From positions 425,544 through 489,543 of the forward strand of contig CAKOGP040001335.1 of NCBI GenBank assembly GCA_933822405.4: 64,000 nt of DNA, read 5' to 3'. A program made the position numbers and the translations under genes. The notes under the pieces were generated by a model. That model saw only the letters and a list, made by a program, of their open reading frames with translations. It made no database searches and was not told the origin of the DNA. Positions 43,562-52,589 of this stretch are shown one piece after another. This DNA is from Cylindrotheca closterium. Taxonomy: Eukaryota > Bacillariophyta > Bacillariophyceae > Bacillariales > Bacillariaceae. How positions within the stretch are numbered: position 1 is the stretch's first letter; the number at the start of each line of letters is the position of its first letter.

Positions 43562-45754
43562 TCAGGCTTGGCTTTTTCCATTCGACGACATCATTCGGCC
43601 TTTCAAGCTTCGCCAGGGCTTGGCCAATTTGGATTGACTGCTAAAGTAAATTGGACAAGGGGCTGTATCAATCGGCGTGACTTCATTGATGTATAGATTA
43701 GTCGTCGTAAACCGTTTGCGAAGAGAATCTCTCTGCTGTAGCCTTGCTGTTTCGTAGAGTTTTGTAGCCCTTTCTATCTCCCCTTGTTGCTCAAGAATTA
43801 TCGCCATTCTACGGACCGTCATTGTTACAAAACAATGCTCACTACTAAGATTCCTCTCGCTAATCTTCAACGAACGCAAACAGTATTCCATAGCATCACT
43901 AAGATCGCCTTGTTTCATGAGGATGCTTGCAATGTTGTAATAGGTACAAGCCAAGAAGGAATGGTCTTCCCCAAGGTGTCGTTTGAAGGCGTTTGCTGCT
44001 CGTGAACCGAGTTGGAAAGCCTTATCTTGGTTTCCCATGGCCTCGACAATTATGCTCATGTTATTGTACACAATTGCGGTCGAACTCGAGTCTTTCCCCT
44101 GGTTCTTTTCGTATATCTGAAGACTTTTGCGACAGAGCTCCATGCTTTCTTTCAGTCTGCCTTGCTGTTGTAGCGACACCGAAAGGTTGCTGTACAATTC
44201 AGCGATCGCCGAGTGCTCTCCCCAGAGCAAATTCTTCTTTATTTCTAGAGACCGTTCGAAAAAACTCTTCCCGGATTCTACTTTACCTTGACGGTGAAGC
44301 GCAATGGCCATGTCATTGTAGGTATCAGCGACTGAAAGATGATTTTGCCCAAAAAGCTTCTTGTCGATTTCCAGATTTCTTTTGTAGAAGCGCAGCGCAT
44401 CTTCAGGCCTGTCTTGAAGCAGCTGTAGACCGGCTATAGATTTTAAAGAGCTCGAAACCAAGGAGTGACAGTTACCATATGTGTTTAGCCTGAGGTCTAG
44501 TAGCTTTCTGGACACTCGAAGTGCCCAGTCGTATTCGCATAGCTGGTCCCGAAATAACATTTCAAGTCTAGCCAGCCGTTTCTCGTCGATGCATTCTTTC
44601 AAGAGCTGATCAAGTGTAGATAAATCCAACAGCTGTTGTTCACCACCATTGATCAGCTCCAGGTCGGTGAGGCGCTCTTGCAAGCTTGCCGTGGCCCCGG
44701 CAAAGTAGGACCGAAAGTACTCATAATGCCCATGCGAATTCAAAGTTTTGTCTAGTTCACGAATCAACTTGTGATGAATTTGAATTTCACAAATGTGCTT
44801 GAATCCTAGCTTTGTATCAATCTGAATGTGAATAATAATGTCCCGATAGCCAGTTAGACTTGGAGATTGAAACCGGTTCTTGACCTTGACAATATGAAGA
44901 GAATCATCATGTTTGATCAGTTCGAGGCACTTGAGAACCTGCTTTGCGCAAGTAAATTCTATGCTGCCTCTTACAATGTCGCACAACCAAGAAGCAGGAG
45001 GGCCTGGAACGCGATCACAGTAGTCATTCCGCGCTTTCTCCTCGGCTCGAAGCTTCTTTTTCAAAGGAGCAAAGACTATATACTTGTTGCTTCCATTTTG
45101 ATTTCCGCATTCATCTAGAACTTGTTGAACTTTGTTTTCAATGGCCTTTCGAAAGATTGGTTCTGCGATCTCGGCTGCTTGATACAATTCATCTAATCCT
45201 TGCACCGTCCGCCCTTCAATCGATTGTTGTTGGTAGTTTGCCTTGTATTCCGTTGGATTCTCGCATTTTACGATACCACCAGAATCATCTAATATCGGAT
45301 ACTTGTAAATGGTTTGAAATTCATCCACCTCTAGATACTTGTCATACATTCGAGTTCGACAATCCAGATATTTATGCAATGCATGGAGGAACCTACTCGT
45401 CTCTGGTCGAAGCATGCGTTGCTCCTGAACCATAGTTGTCAGTGCTGACGATGTCGTCTTTGAGTCTTCAGCATTATTGTCTACGTCAAAACGGCAAACA
45501 CGACGAGTATATCCAGTCGTGATTTTCCTCTGCAGCATCAACTCGAAATCGATCGTGTAGTGTGTCATTGGAGTGCAACGCCCTGTTCCATTTTGGGAAC
45601 GATACGCCTGTTCGAGAGTCTGGTTCGGTTCCGAATCGTAACGGATCCAACAGTCCTTTGGATCTCCCATTATTTTGGAAGGATCATGTTGTGGCATTTT
45701 AAATCGGGATTCTTGAAAACACCATACCGCAGATGATGAAGCAATGGTCTTCAT
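43562..45754 (-). CDS. WWE-like / RelA-SpoT-like / TPR protein
   Basis: Single exon of 730 aa from the ATG at 45754 (frame open to 45790 from TTG). Residues about 30-90 resemble a WWE domain (CWIRYDSEPNQTLEQAY, then YTIDFELMLQRKITTGYTRR). Residues about 210-350 resemble a RelA/SpoT nucleotidyltransferase fold: DIVRGSIEF, VKNRFQSPSLTGYRDIIIHI, HICEIQIHHKLIRELDK and HGHYEYFR. The remainder is five to six kinesin-light-chain-like TPRs (for example SVADTYNDMAIALHRQGKVE, AIVYNNMSIIVEAMGNQDKA). WWE domains read poly(ADP-ribose) or ubiquitin systems and RelA/SpoT folds make or mimic alarmone chemistry, so a signalling or defence scaffold is an inference. No targeting peptide. Confidence 0.78.
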   Translation of the reverse strand: MKTIASSSAVWCFQESRFKMPQHDPSKIMGDPKDCWIRYDSEPNQTLEQAYRSQNGTGRCTPMTHYTIDFELMLQRKITTGYTRRVCRFDVDNNAEDSKTTSSALTTMVQEQRMLRPETSRFLHALHKYLDCRTRMYDKYLEVDEFQTIYKYPILDDSGGIVKCENPTEYKANYQQQSIEGRTVQGLDELYQAAEIAEPIFRKAIENKVQQVLDECGNQNGSNKYIVFAPLKKKLRAEEKARNDYCDRVPGPPASWLCDIVRGSIEFTCAKQVLKCLELIKHDDSLHIVKVKNRFQSPSLTGYRDIIIHIQIDTKLGFKHICEIQIHHKLIRELDKTLNSHGHYEYFRSYFAGATASLQERLTDLELINGGEQQLLDLSTLDQLLKECIDEKRLARLEMLFRDQLCEYDWALRVSRKLLDLRLNTYGNCHSLVSSSLKSIAGLQLLQDRPEDALRFYKRNLEIDKKLFGQNHLSVADTYNDMAIALHRQGKVESGKSFFERSLEIKKNLLWGEHSAIAELYSNLSVSLQQQGRLKESMELCRKSLQIYEKNQGKDSSSTAIVYNNMSIIVEAMGNQDKAFQLGSRAANAFKRHLGEDHSFLACTYYNIASILMKQGDLSDAMEYCLRSLKISERNLSSEHCFVTMTVRRMAIILEQQGEIERATKLYETARLQQRDSLRKRFTTTNLYINEVTPIDTAPCPIYFSSQSKLAKPWRSLKGRMMSSNGKSQA

Positions 45755-46272
45755 CTGTTTTGTACTCGCGGCTGCTGAATGAAACCTCAAATTTGTCCAC
45801 TGTTATCCTTTTAATTAATCATCGCATATACTACGATAGATGATCGAATGAATGAATGAATCGTGCAGTGATTCAGTAGGGTTCTCTTCATTGCACTTCG
45901 AATATGGTAGGTACGCCTTATACAACGAAATCAAAATGAAATTGGTTTCAATGATCTCTACGCAGCAATGCGATGAGTAGTATTATACTACGGATCGTTG
46001 TCATTATTGACAATATATTCAATACATGCCATTTTCAATTTCATCTTCGCGTCCGTCCTTTGTCCTACCGGCATCTGCCTTTATTATTTGAATCGATTTA
46101 TTCGAATCGATTTATTCGATTTAAAATCAAACATTTGAATTCGTCACCATTCCTTACGTGTCATCATCATCTTCATCTCGTCATCATCGTCATCGTCATT
46201 CCTCTTCTGCTCAATAGTACAAATGTCCTGAAGAACCCTATGAGATCACAATAGAATCGAAACGTGCTGAAA
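45755..46272. promoter_or_regulatory. Divergent promoter region with short repeats
   Basis: Between the WWE/TPR gene (minus) and a plastid gene (plus). It contains a GAATGAATGAATG tract (about 45845-45861), two perfect copies of the 14-mer GAATCGATTTATTC at 46090-46117, and CATCAT/CGTCAT runs at 46157-46200. Confidence 0.45.
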
Positions 46273-46830
46273 ATGATCAATCTTCGAATCCTTGCCCTTG
46301 GTTTTCTATCCATCTTACTGCTAGTAGTGCAAGAGAAATCTTGTGTTCTCGCCTTCCACAATAACCATCATGCTGGCATCATTCCACAAAGAACACGCAA
46401 CGCCAACACAAAGTTGGGCAAATCCTTCCCAAATGAAAAGTTTACGACGTCGAGAATACCCGTCAGAACTTCAGATTTAAAAGCATTGCCTGTTGTTGGG
46501 GATACTGCTGGCGGACTCGAGATGAATTCAGATGTCTGGGTATTTTTGCTGGGTGTTTTCCCATTCGCCTGGGCGACGGTGGAATTTTGGAGACGCATCA
46601 TGTTTGGAGAAGCTTTTGGCACAGGATCGGATCAAGTGATTATTGGTATGGATGATTCACCAGAAGACTCCAGAGGAAGGCGGGTTCTTGGTAAAGGAGC
46701 ATTGGGAACCGCCTACTTTCTCTTTGCGGCTTCATTTGCTACTCTTGCGGTTGTCCTTTATTCAGTGATATCTTCCGCTCCTCCACCGGATATTTTGCCG
46801 GTGCCAAATGGTGGCGATATCATGCCATAG
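46273..46830 (+). CDS. Plastid-targeted two-TM protein of unknown function
   Basis: Single exon of 185 aa from the ATG at 46273 (the frame opens at a GTG slightly upstream). The signal peptide (MINLRILALGFLSILLLVVQ) leads to CVLAFHN, an ASAF-type plastid cleavage motif, then a basic transit stretch. The mature part has two hydrophobic segments, VWVFLLGVFPFAWATVEFW and ALGTAYFLFAASFATLAVVLY, separated by an acidic loop, and ends in a Pro-rich tail. Probably an inner plastid membrane or thylakoid protein; not a family I can name. Confidence 0.72.
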   Translation: MINLRILALGFLSILLLVVQEKSCVLAFHNNHHAGIIPQRTRNANTKLGKSFPNEKFTTSRIPVRTSDLKALPVVGDTAGGLEMNSDVWVFLLGVFPFAWATVEFWRRIMFGEAFGTGSDQVIIGMDDSPEDSRGRRVLGKGALGTAYFLFAASFATLAVVLYSVISSAPPPDILPVPNGGDIMP

Positions 46831-47067
46831 TAGTCAAAACTAGAACAGCTAGTATCCTAATATTTTCAGTGCTGTATTTGGAGATTTGAGATCCTATTAC
46901 AATGAGTGGCTTACATATAATGAAAGGGATTAAATCCTATGATTCACTAAAGCGGTAACTAGAGTGCGCGTGCATAATGCAATTTACTATAAAACTACTA
47001 ATTGAAATATTATGTCATACAGGTTGAGCACAAACAACAGTGACTCACAGCCAATGCATTGAATTGC

Positions 47068-48839
47068 TTATTCGCGGCGGCGTCCAGCAGCCACAATTTT
47101 CTTGGCTTGATCCCTTCCGGTTTTAGCGGCTCCATGAACCGTGCCCCATGTCCATTCATTTAAGGCTTCTCCAGCAAAGTACAGTTTGTATGAAATGGGC
47201 TCTAACAAGGTTGACTGGTCGGCCTCATTCGCAAATATGGTATAGGCACCCTCAATGTAGTCTTCTTCCTTCCAATCCATGACGGTCCATCTGCCGGTTG
47301 GTGTTCCATACACCATGCCGTCTTTTTCCAAGTGTTCCGCAATCTTCTTCTTCTTCTGTTCCGATGACAAGCCGTCATACTCGTTGTATGCTTTGCCATA
47401 AATGAGGCCACCCACAATTTTGGTACTGGCTCCATACGGATATCCTTCGTTCCAAAACAGTCGGTATCCAGCCTCTGCAGCAATGGCCGGAGAAGTCACA
47501 TACCACGACTTTCTGTACATGGCCAAATCAGTTGTGTGGGTGAAATACTCCTTGTACTCTGCACCGGCTTGGTACTCAATCCAGACCTTGAACCCATTGC
47601 CAATGATGAACCTATTGATTGCCTGGGTATACGAACTCGGTAGAGAAGGAGTGAAGGTGATCGTATTCTTCTGGAGCATCTTCATTGGCACCGTGACAAT
47701 CACGTACCACGCGGTGTAGGTAGTGCCCCCGCACGTGACGGAGACATCATCGCCTTGGGTGTTGATTGCCTTGACTTCACAATTGTTGATGACATTGTTT
47801 CTCACTGCATCATATGCCACATATTCAGTGAGGAAGCTATGCCAACCCATCTCTCCTGCCCAGCGATACTCTGGTGGATTATGGTAGACATCATTACAGC
47901 CCCCGTCTGGAAGAACGCAAATATTTGGAAATTCTTTCTTCGTATATGTAGTCTTGAAGGCCTCCTCTAGTGGATAAGAAACCATTTCTTGCAAAAGGTT
48001 GTAGGCTCTATCTTCACCAGTATATTTACCGTTCCCAATATCATTGGTTGTGTGGATGTACTGAGCACCCAAATCAACGTTGTATTCTTCGTCATTCTCA
48101 CCAAAAGACCATTCATGACGGGTGCGGCCACCAATTTTGTCGGATGCCTCTAGGATCTTGTAATTAGTCCAGCCGTGTTTTTCGAGCTCGTGGGCGGCAC
48201 TGAGACCAGCAGCTCCAGCACCTATGATGAGAACGTCGTGTTGCACACTTCGACCCTCACCGGCCCGAGGTTCGGTGGAATCGTTGCCGTGGTAGTGACC
48301 AGATCGACCATGAGCATAGCCATTTCCAGCAGAGGGCCCTCCACGAAGGTTGTTGCTGTTGTTACCTTCGTGATGGGTGCGTTCATGCGCATCAGACTTG
48401 TGATGAGATGATCTCACCTGGTACTCAGAAGGCCCCTCGTTGTAACGGCCTGAAGAGAAAGGAAATCAAAGAAGTATGAATGTATGCGATTATGAGATTA
48501 CGTGTGACACTTTTACTATGATGAAGGAGATCATCACAAGTAGATCAACGATGACTTACTTTCAGCAGGTTCCTCGGACGTGTGGTGAGATCTCACATGG
48601 TTGTCAGAAGGTTTCTCATAGAAGCGGTCTAATGGGAAAGAGATGAATGGAAGGCCATTGAGAGCATCAATGAAGATGAGATTGCGATATGACTTTCTTT
48701 TGATTACAATGATGATACATGGATTCTTGAACAATTCATGTTGCAAAGGGATCGTCGACTTACTTTCAGGTTCCTCATCAACGTAATGGGCAGAGGAAAG
48801 GGAAACGAATGCAGTGAGTAAGAGGGAAGAAAATTTCAT
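47068..48839 (-). CDS. Secreted flavin-containing amine oxidase (monoamine/polyamine oxidase-like)
   Basis: Three exons: 48839-48764, 48628-48560 and 48449-47068 (508 aa). Exon 1 encodes a signal peptide (MKFSSLLLTAFVSLSSA). Exon 2 and the start of exon 3 encode two copies of a short Arg/His/Ser/Glu-rich segment (NHVRSHHTSEEP and YQVRSSHHKSD); all junctions are phase 1. From about residue 120 a FAD-binding Rossmann fold starts (VLIIGAGAAGLSAAHELEKHG), then GGRTRHEWSF, the DLGAQYIH substrate-side motif, and the C-terminal FAD motif LYFAGEALNEWTWGTVHGA. It oxidises an amine or polyamine to aldehyde and H2O2, here outside the cell or in the endomembrane system. The substrate is unknown. Confidence 0.88.
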
Positions 48840-49995
48840 GTTGATCCTTATTGCAATGTCAAAAAGATTGTGCCAGGTCGGTTGCGGAAGTAGTAGTTGT
48901 CGACTACTGTACTAGGTACAGGTGTACGGTTCCCTGTACGTCAATGATTTTTACTCACCGCAAATCCCGTTCCAATACTGCATACGAGTACCGCGGTACT
49001 TCTATAGTCATTTGCTGTTTGAGCGCGCCGACCGAGCGAGATACAAACTTCCGCGCGAATGAATCATACCAGTTCCGATCAAAATTCAGAACCACTTTTT
49101 CGCGAATTTCTTTTCGATTTTGTAGTATAGGTGTACGTAAATACCTGGGCACTAACAAAACATCGAGCATCTCCACTTTTTTGCACAATTCACTTTTTAA
49201 ATAAACACATCACAAGAGCACAATATATTAGAAAGTGGAGATGCGAGATCAGTCCTCCAAACAGTGAAAATATACTAAAAAGGCTACTGATGGATTTGAT
49301 TTCACCACGACGATGGTAAGCTTTGAAGCACCTACATTCGTCACTCATTGTGAGAAAGTCGATGCGCAGCTAACAGTAGCTGCATAATGTTCGTATCTAC
49401 ACGCTGCTCTGGAGCGCAAATAGCTATTGGACAAACTTTCAGTTTTGTCAGCAATGTAATGGCCAGAAGAAAGAAGGGCAGTGAGACAGATGGAAGAAAA
49501 TTTCATCTTTTTCCTGCAATGCTATGGTCTTGTGACATATACTATTGGATTTTGCCATACTATTGGATTTTGCCGGCAGTTTCGGTGCATGATTTTCCGC
49601 GGGTTATTTGCATAATATGCAAGCGTACCGACGACTCACTAATAGATATAGTGTGATATTTTTGTTCCGATCGGAACATGACATATATAATATGTTATAC
49701 CCGTGGACTTGATTTGTTCCAGAAGTAGAGTTTCTCAATCGAAAAATGCATTACTATTCCTACTTGCGCTTGTGTCCAATTTGATACAAAACGGCCCAAA
49801 GAGAGCAAGACAGTGCGATGGTGTACACATTCTTTTGAGTCAACCTTGAGCTATGATACACTACGATGTTGCTACTGTACAGTACTGGTACCGTACTATA
49901 TGATACAATACGAATAGTTGGACAAGTTGGGGGTGTCTTCCAATAAAGAAGGAAGTGAACAATCCTCCTTGATTATTGATACCTGGTTTTAGGTT
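48840..49995. other. Intergenic stretch upstream of the amine oxidase
   Basis: No intact gene. It contains a relic or alternative copy of the amine oxidase first exon (49437-49506) and GTAC-rich palindromes near 48905-48945 and 49876-49896. Confidence 0.5.
49437..49506 (-). pseudogene. Duplicate of the amine oxidase signal-peptide exon
   Basis: Read on the minus strand from the ATG at 49506, this 70-nt stretch encodes MKFSSICLTALLSSGHYIAD and ends GAAA|GTTTGT, against MKFSSLLLTAFVSLSSAHYV and GAAA|GTAAGT in exon 1. Frame and phase are preserved with a two-codon deletion. It could be a relic of a tandem gene copy, or an alternative first exon about 0.8 kb upstream of exon 2. Confidence 0.6.
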
Positions 49996-51870
49996 TTATT
50001 GTGTTAGCAGCGGTGCAATTTCCTTCCGTACTTCCACTCTGCACAGGGGGCACTTGCCACTCTTTTTCAACTACTCATGTATGCATCCTTTGTGAAAGAC
50101 ATGGTTGCATTCCGTTGCAACTGGAACATAGATGGTCTCGCTGGCAGTATAACATTCCAAACATATGCAGCATTCATGGTTTGCAGATGAGCCCCTCGTA
50201 CTCAATAGACTTCGAACCAAATAATCTTCTTTCCCATCAGTTTCGGATGTATCTTCATGCTCCTGGTCAGCAAATAGGTGCTCGTCATCAGGCTTGGAAG
50301 CTGACACCCGCAAGTTACTTGTCTTGATATACGACTTATCACTCAAGATGGTTTGAAAATAGAAGAACTTTGTGAAAACTGCTCATAGCGGGCTTGATTT
50401 TGTTCTTCCCTTGTCAACCATTGACTACTTCTATTATTTGAACCCTGCCGCTGCTGTCTCATTGACATGGTCAGTTGAACTTCACGTAGAGCAGGACGTT
50501 GTGTCTAAGTATTGCAACTGAAAAGCCCATGCGCTGCACAAACCACAAAAACGAAAAACACAGGAGTAAGGGTTTGAAATATTTCATCGTAGCCAAGACA
50601 TTCTATCCAATCATCATGATTCGATGCCGGGGCACTGGTCGATGGCGGGGCAATGTTTCCATTTCCGCAGTCAACAACTTCTTTCCAAGCATCACTCCAG
50701 TTGTACATTGCAGAACTATCGAAAGCTGCTGCTCCTTCAAACATACTCTCTGCACTCGTGCCTTTGGAAACATCCCATGATGACAAGTCTTGGTTGAAGG
50801 ATGAAGCACCCTGAAATATTCCCATCATATTGGTGACAGAAGAAACATTCCATGATGAAATGTCGCCATTGAAGGATGATGCCCCCTGGAACAATTTGCT
50901 CATGTCAGTTACAGCAGAAAGATTCCATGATACTAGGTCTTCATTGAATGACCATGCATTGTAGAACATTTCATGAATGTCAGTTACAGAAGAAGCATCC
51001 CATGATATTAGGTCTTGATTGAAGGATGATGCACACTGGAACATTCCATTCAGTTCAGTGACTTTCGAAACGTCCCAGGATGACAAGTTTTGATTGAAGG
51101 ATGATGCATACTGGAACATCCGACTCGTGTCAATGACTTTCAAAGCATCCCAAAGTGACAAGTCTCCACTAAAGGCCGATGCATGCTGGAACATATATTC
51201 TCCATCCACGTCACTTCTGAAACATCCCATGATGATAAGTCTCCATTGAATGCTGGTGCGCCGCTGAATAAAAAAACTCATGTCAGTGACTTTCGAAACA
51301 TCCCAGGATGACAAGTCTCCGTTGAAGGAAGACGCATGCAGAAACATGCCTTCCATGGTAGTGACGGAGGTAACATTCCACGATGAAATGTCGCCAATGA
51401 ATGCTTCTGTCAAGTGGGACATTTTCTCCATAGTTGAAACAGAAGAGACATCCCAGGATGACAGGTTTTGATTGAATGCTGCGATGCTCCAAAGAAAAGT
51501 TTTCGCATCTCTCTGACAGAAGAAACATCCCAAGATGAAATGTCATCATTGAAGAATGGCTCTGAATCAAACAGTCGGCTCATTTGTTTGACATTCAAGA
51601 CGCACCATGATCCCATTGGCCAGCCGTATTTTTGCACAACAGTGTTGTTGCAGTTGTTATCATCTGAACAGCCATCATGGATAAACTAATTTACCGCATG
51701 ACTTAGTTCACTAGCATCGGTGGTAAAGCAATCACATCCCTTAGCATTCCGCTGTTGTGTATTGGCAGAAGGCTGCTGCACCAAAACATCGTTGTTGGAA
51801 CAAGTGAAGGCGCTCGAAGAAGCAAAGCTGATATGAAACCAAGATAACAGGAGCGCATAACGCGGATCAT
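49996..51870 (-). pseudogene. Decayed DUF285 surface-repeat gene with transmembrane segment and RING-H2 tail
   Basis: Reading down the minus strand gives, in order: a leader (MIRVMRSCYLGFISALLL), a Cys-containing N-terminal domain (DGCSDDNNCNNT, YGWPMGSWCV), about ten 25-residue DUF285/BspA-type repeats (FNGDLSSWDVSSVTxM pattern), a hydrophobic span (LTPVFFVFVVCAAHGLF), a basic Gln/Arg-rich cytosolic stretch, and a RING-H2 (CCICLECYTAS, CNHVFHKGCI, CPLCR). The frame is broken by a TAG at 51686-51688, frameshifts near 51480 and twice in 51190-51270, a TAG at 50505-50507, a frameshift plus TGA near 50345, and a TAG at 50071-50073 at the usual Trp of the RING-H2. The gene is dead as read, but every domain is still recognisable. 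Confidence 0.8.
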
Positions 51871-52306
51871 CGCGATGACTATATACGCGGGACTATTTTG
51901 AACCCATAGGCGCCACAAGGAAGAGTTAATGTGGGCACTCTTTCTTCATCCAGAATGTGTACTGTGACGACTGGACAAAGTGAAGTTTCCGCACATTGGA
52001 GTCCTAATGCATGAATGATATTGGCGACATTTCATTTCGTCTCATCAGCCGCAATGCGATGTGAAGGAATAATTGTTGGAACGTTGGGGGATGGAATGAA
52101 GGGGGAAGGGATAATCTAACGTAGACGGAAGAAAGCGGTCGAACCAATGGACTCAATAGTGACTCCATGAACGATGGTAGGGCGACCGTCATCTCAGTAT
52201 TGCACCAGCAACCCAAGTCCGATCTACACATATCGAACTTGTGTGCAAGTATACTGACAGAAAGATAGAGTTATTTCTTTCTTTCCCATCCCACCACACC
52301 CTGTTG

Positions 52307-52387
52307 GGCCTTGACACGATTGTTTCGTGTCAAGGCCTGGCAGACAAGCAAGTCTCAGATTTCACGTCTTACGGGAAATCTGAGACT
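52307..52387. other. Two adjacent perfect hairpins
   Basis: Hairpin 1: 13-bp perfect stem (52307-52319 with 52325-52337) around a 5-nt loop. Hairpin 2: 13-bp perfect stem (52351-52363 with 52375-52387) around an 11-nt loop that can add three more pairs. Thirteen bases separate them. There is no coding frame of note. Confidence 0.85.
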
Positions 52388-52399
52388 GGTCCTTTGAGC

Positions 52400-52483
52400 A
52401 CACCACAACCCACCAGAGTCACTCCAAGAAACACCAAGCAGAAGAACCCGAAAAGAAGGCGCCAGTTGGCTATCTTCGATAGT
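52400..52483 (-). repeat. Dispersed repeat, copy 1
   Basis: The 25 bases 52459-52483 are an exact reverse complement of 63799-63823. Similarity continues more loosely through 52400 (TTCTTGG, GTGACTCTGGTGG). In element orientation it reads ATCGAAGATAGCCAACTGGC then GCC. The TGGCGCC could be a retrotransposon primer-binding site just after an LTR end, but this is a guess. Confidence 0.6.
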
Positions 52484-52589
52484 TAATTATGAGGGATCGA
52501 ACCCGATTCGACATCTGTTTACCGTACACGTACCAGCCAGGCCCTTGACTTGACAACGCGCTCAACAGTCCCGCCGCTCGCAACGCCGC

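Larger units (their letters stand above)
51871..52589. other. Intergenic between DUF285 genes, with hairpins and a dispersed repeat
   Basis: No gene. It contains two perfect hairpins (52307-52387) and a repeat shared with the right end of the window (52400-52483). A GGGTTCGATCCC motif on the minus strand (about 52496-52507) looks like a pol III B box, but no tRNA folds around it. Confidence 0.6.

Noticed and set aside
49996..50346. Stand-alone RING-finger gene
   Set aside because: No ATG in frame, a TAG inside the RING, and upstream sequence continuous with the DUF285 gene; treated as its decayed cytosolic tail.
52490..52580. tRNA gene on the minus strand suggested by GGGTTCGATCCC
   Set aside because: The T-stem does not pair beyond three bases and there is no matching acceptor stem; at most a B-box-like relic.
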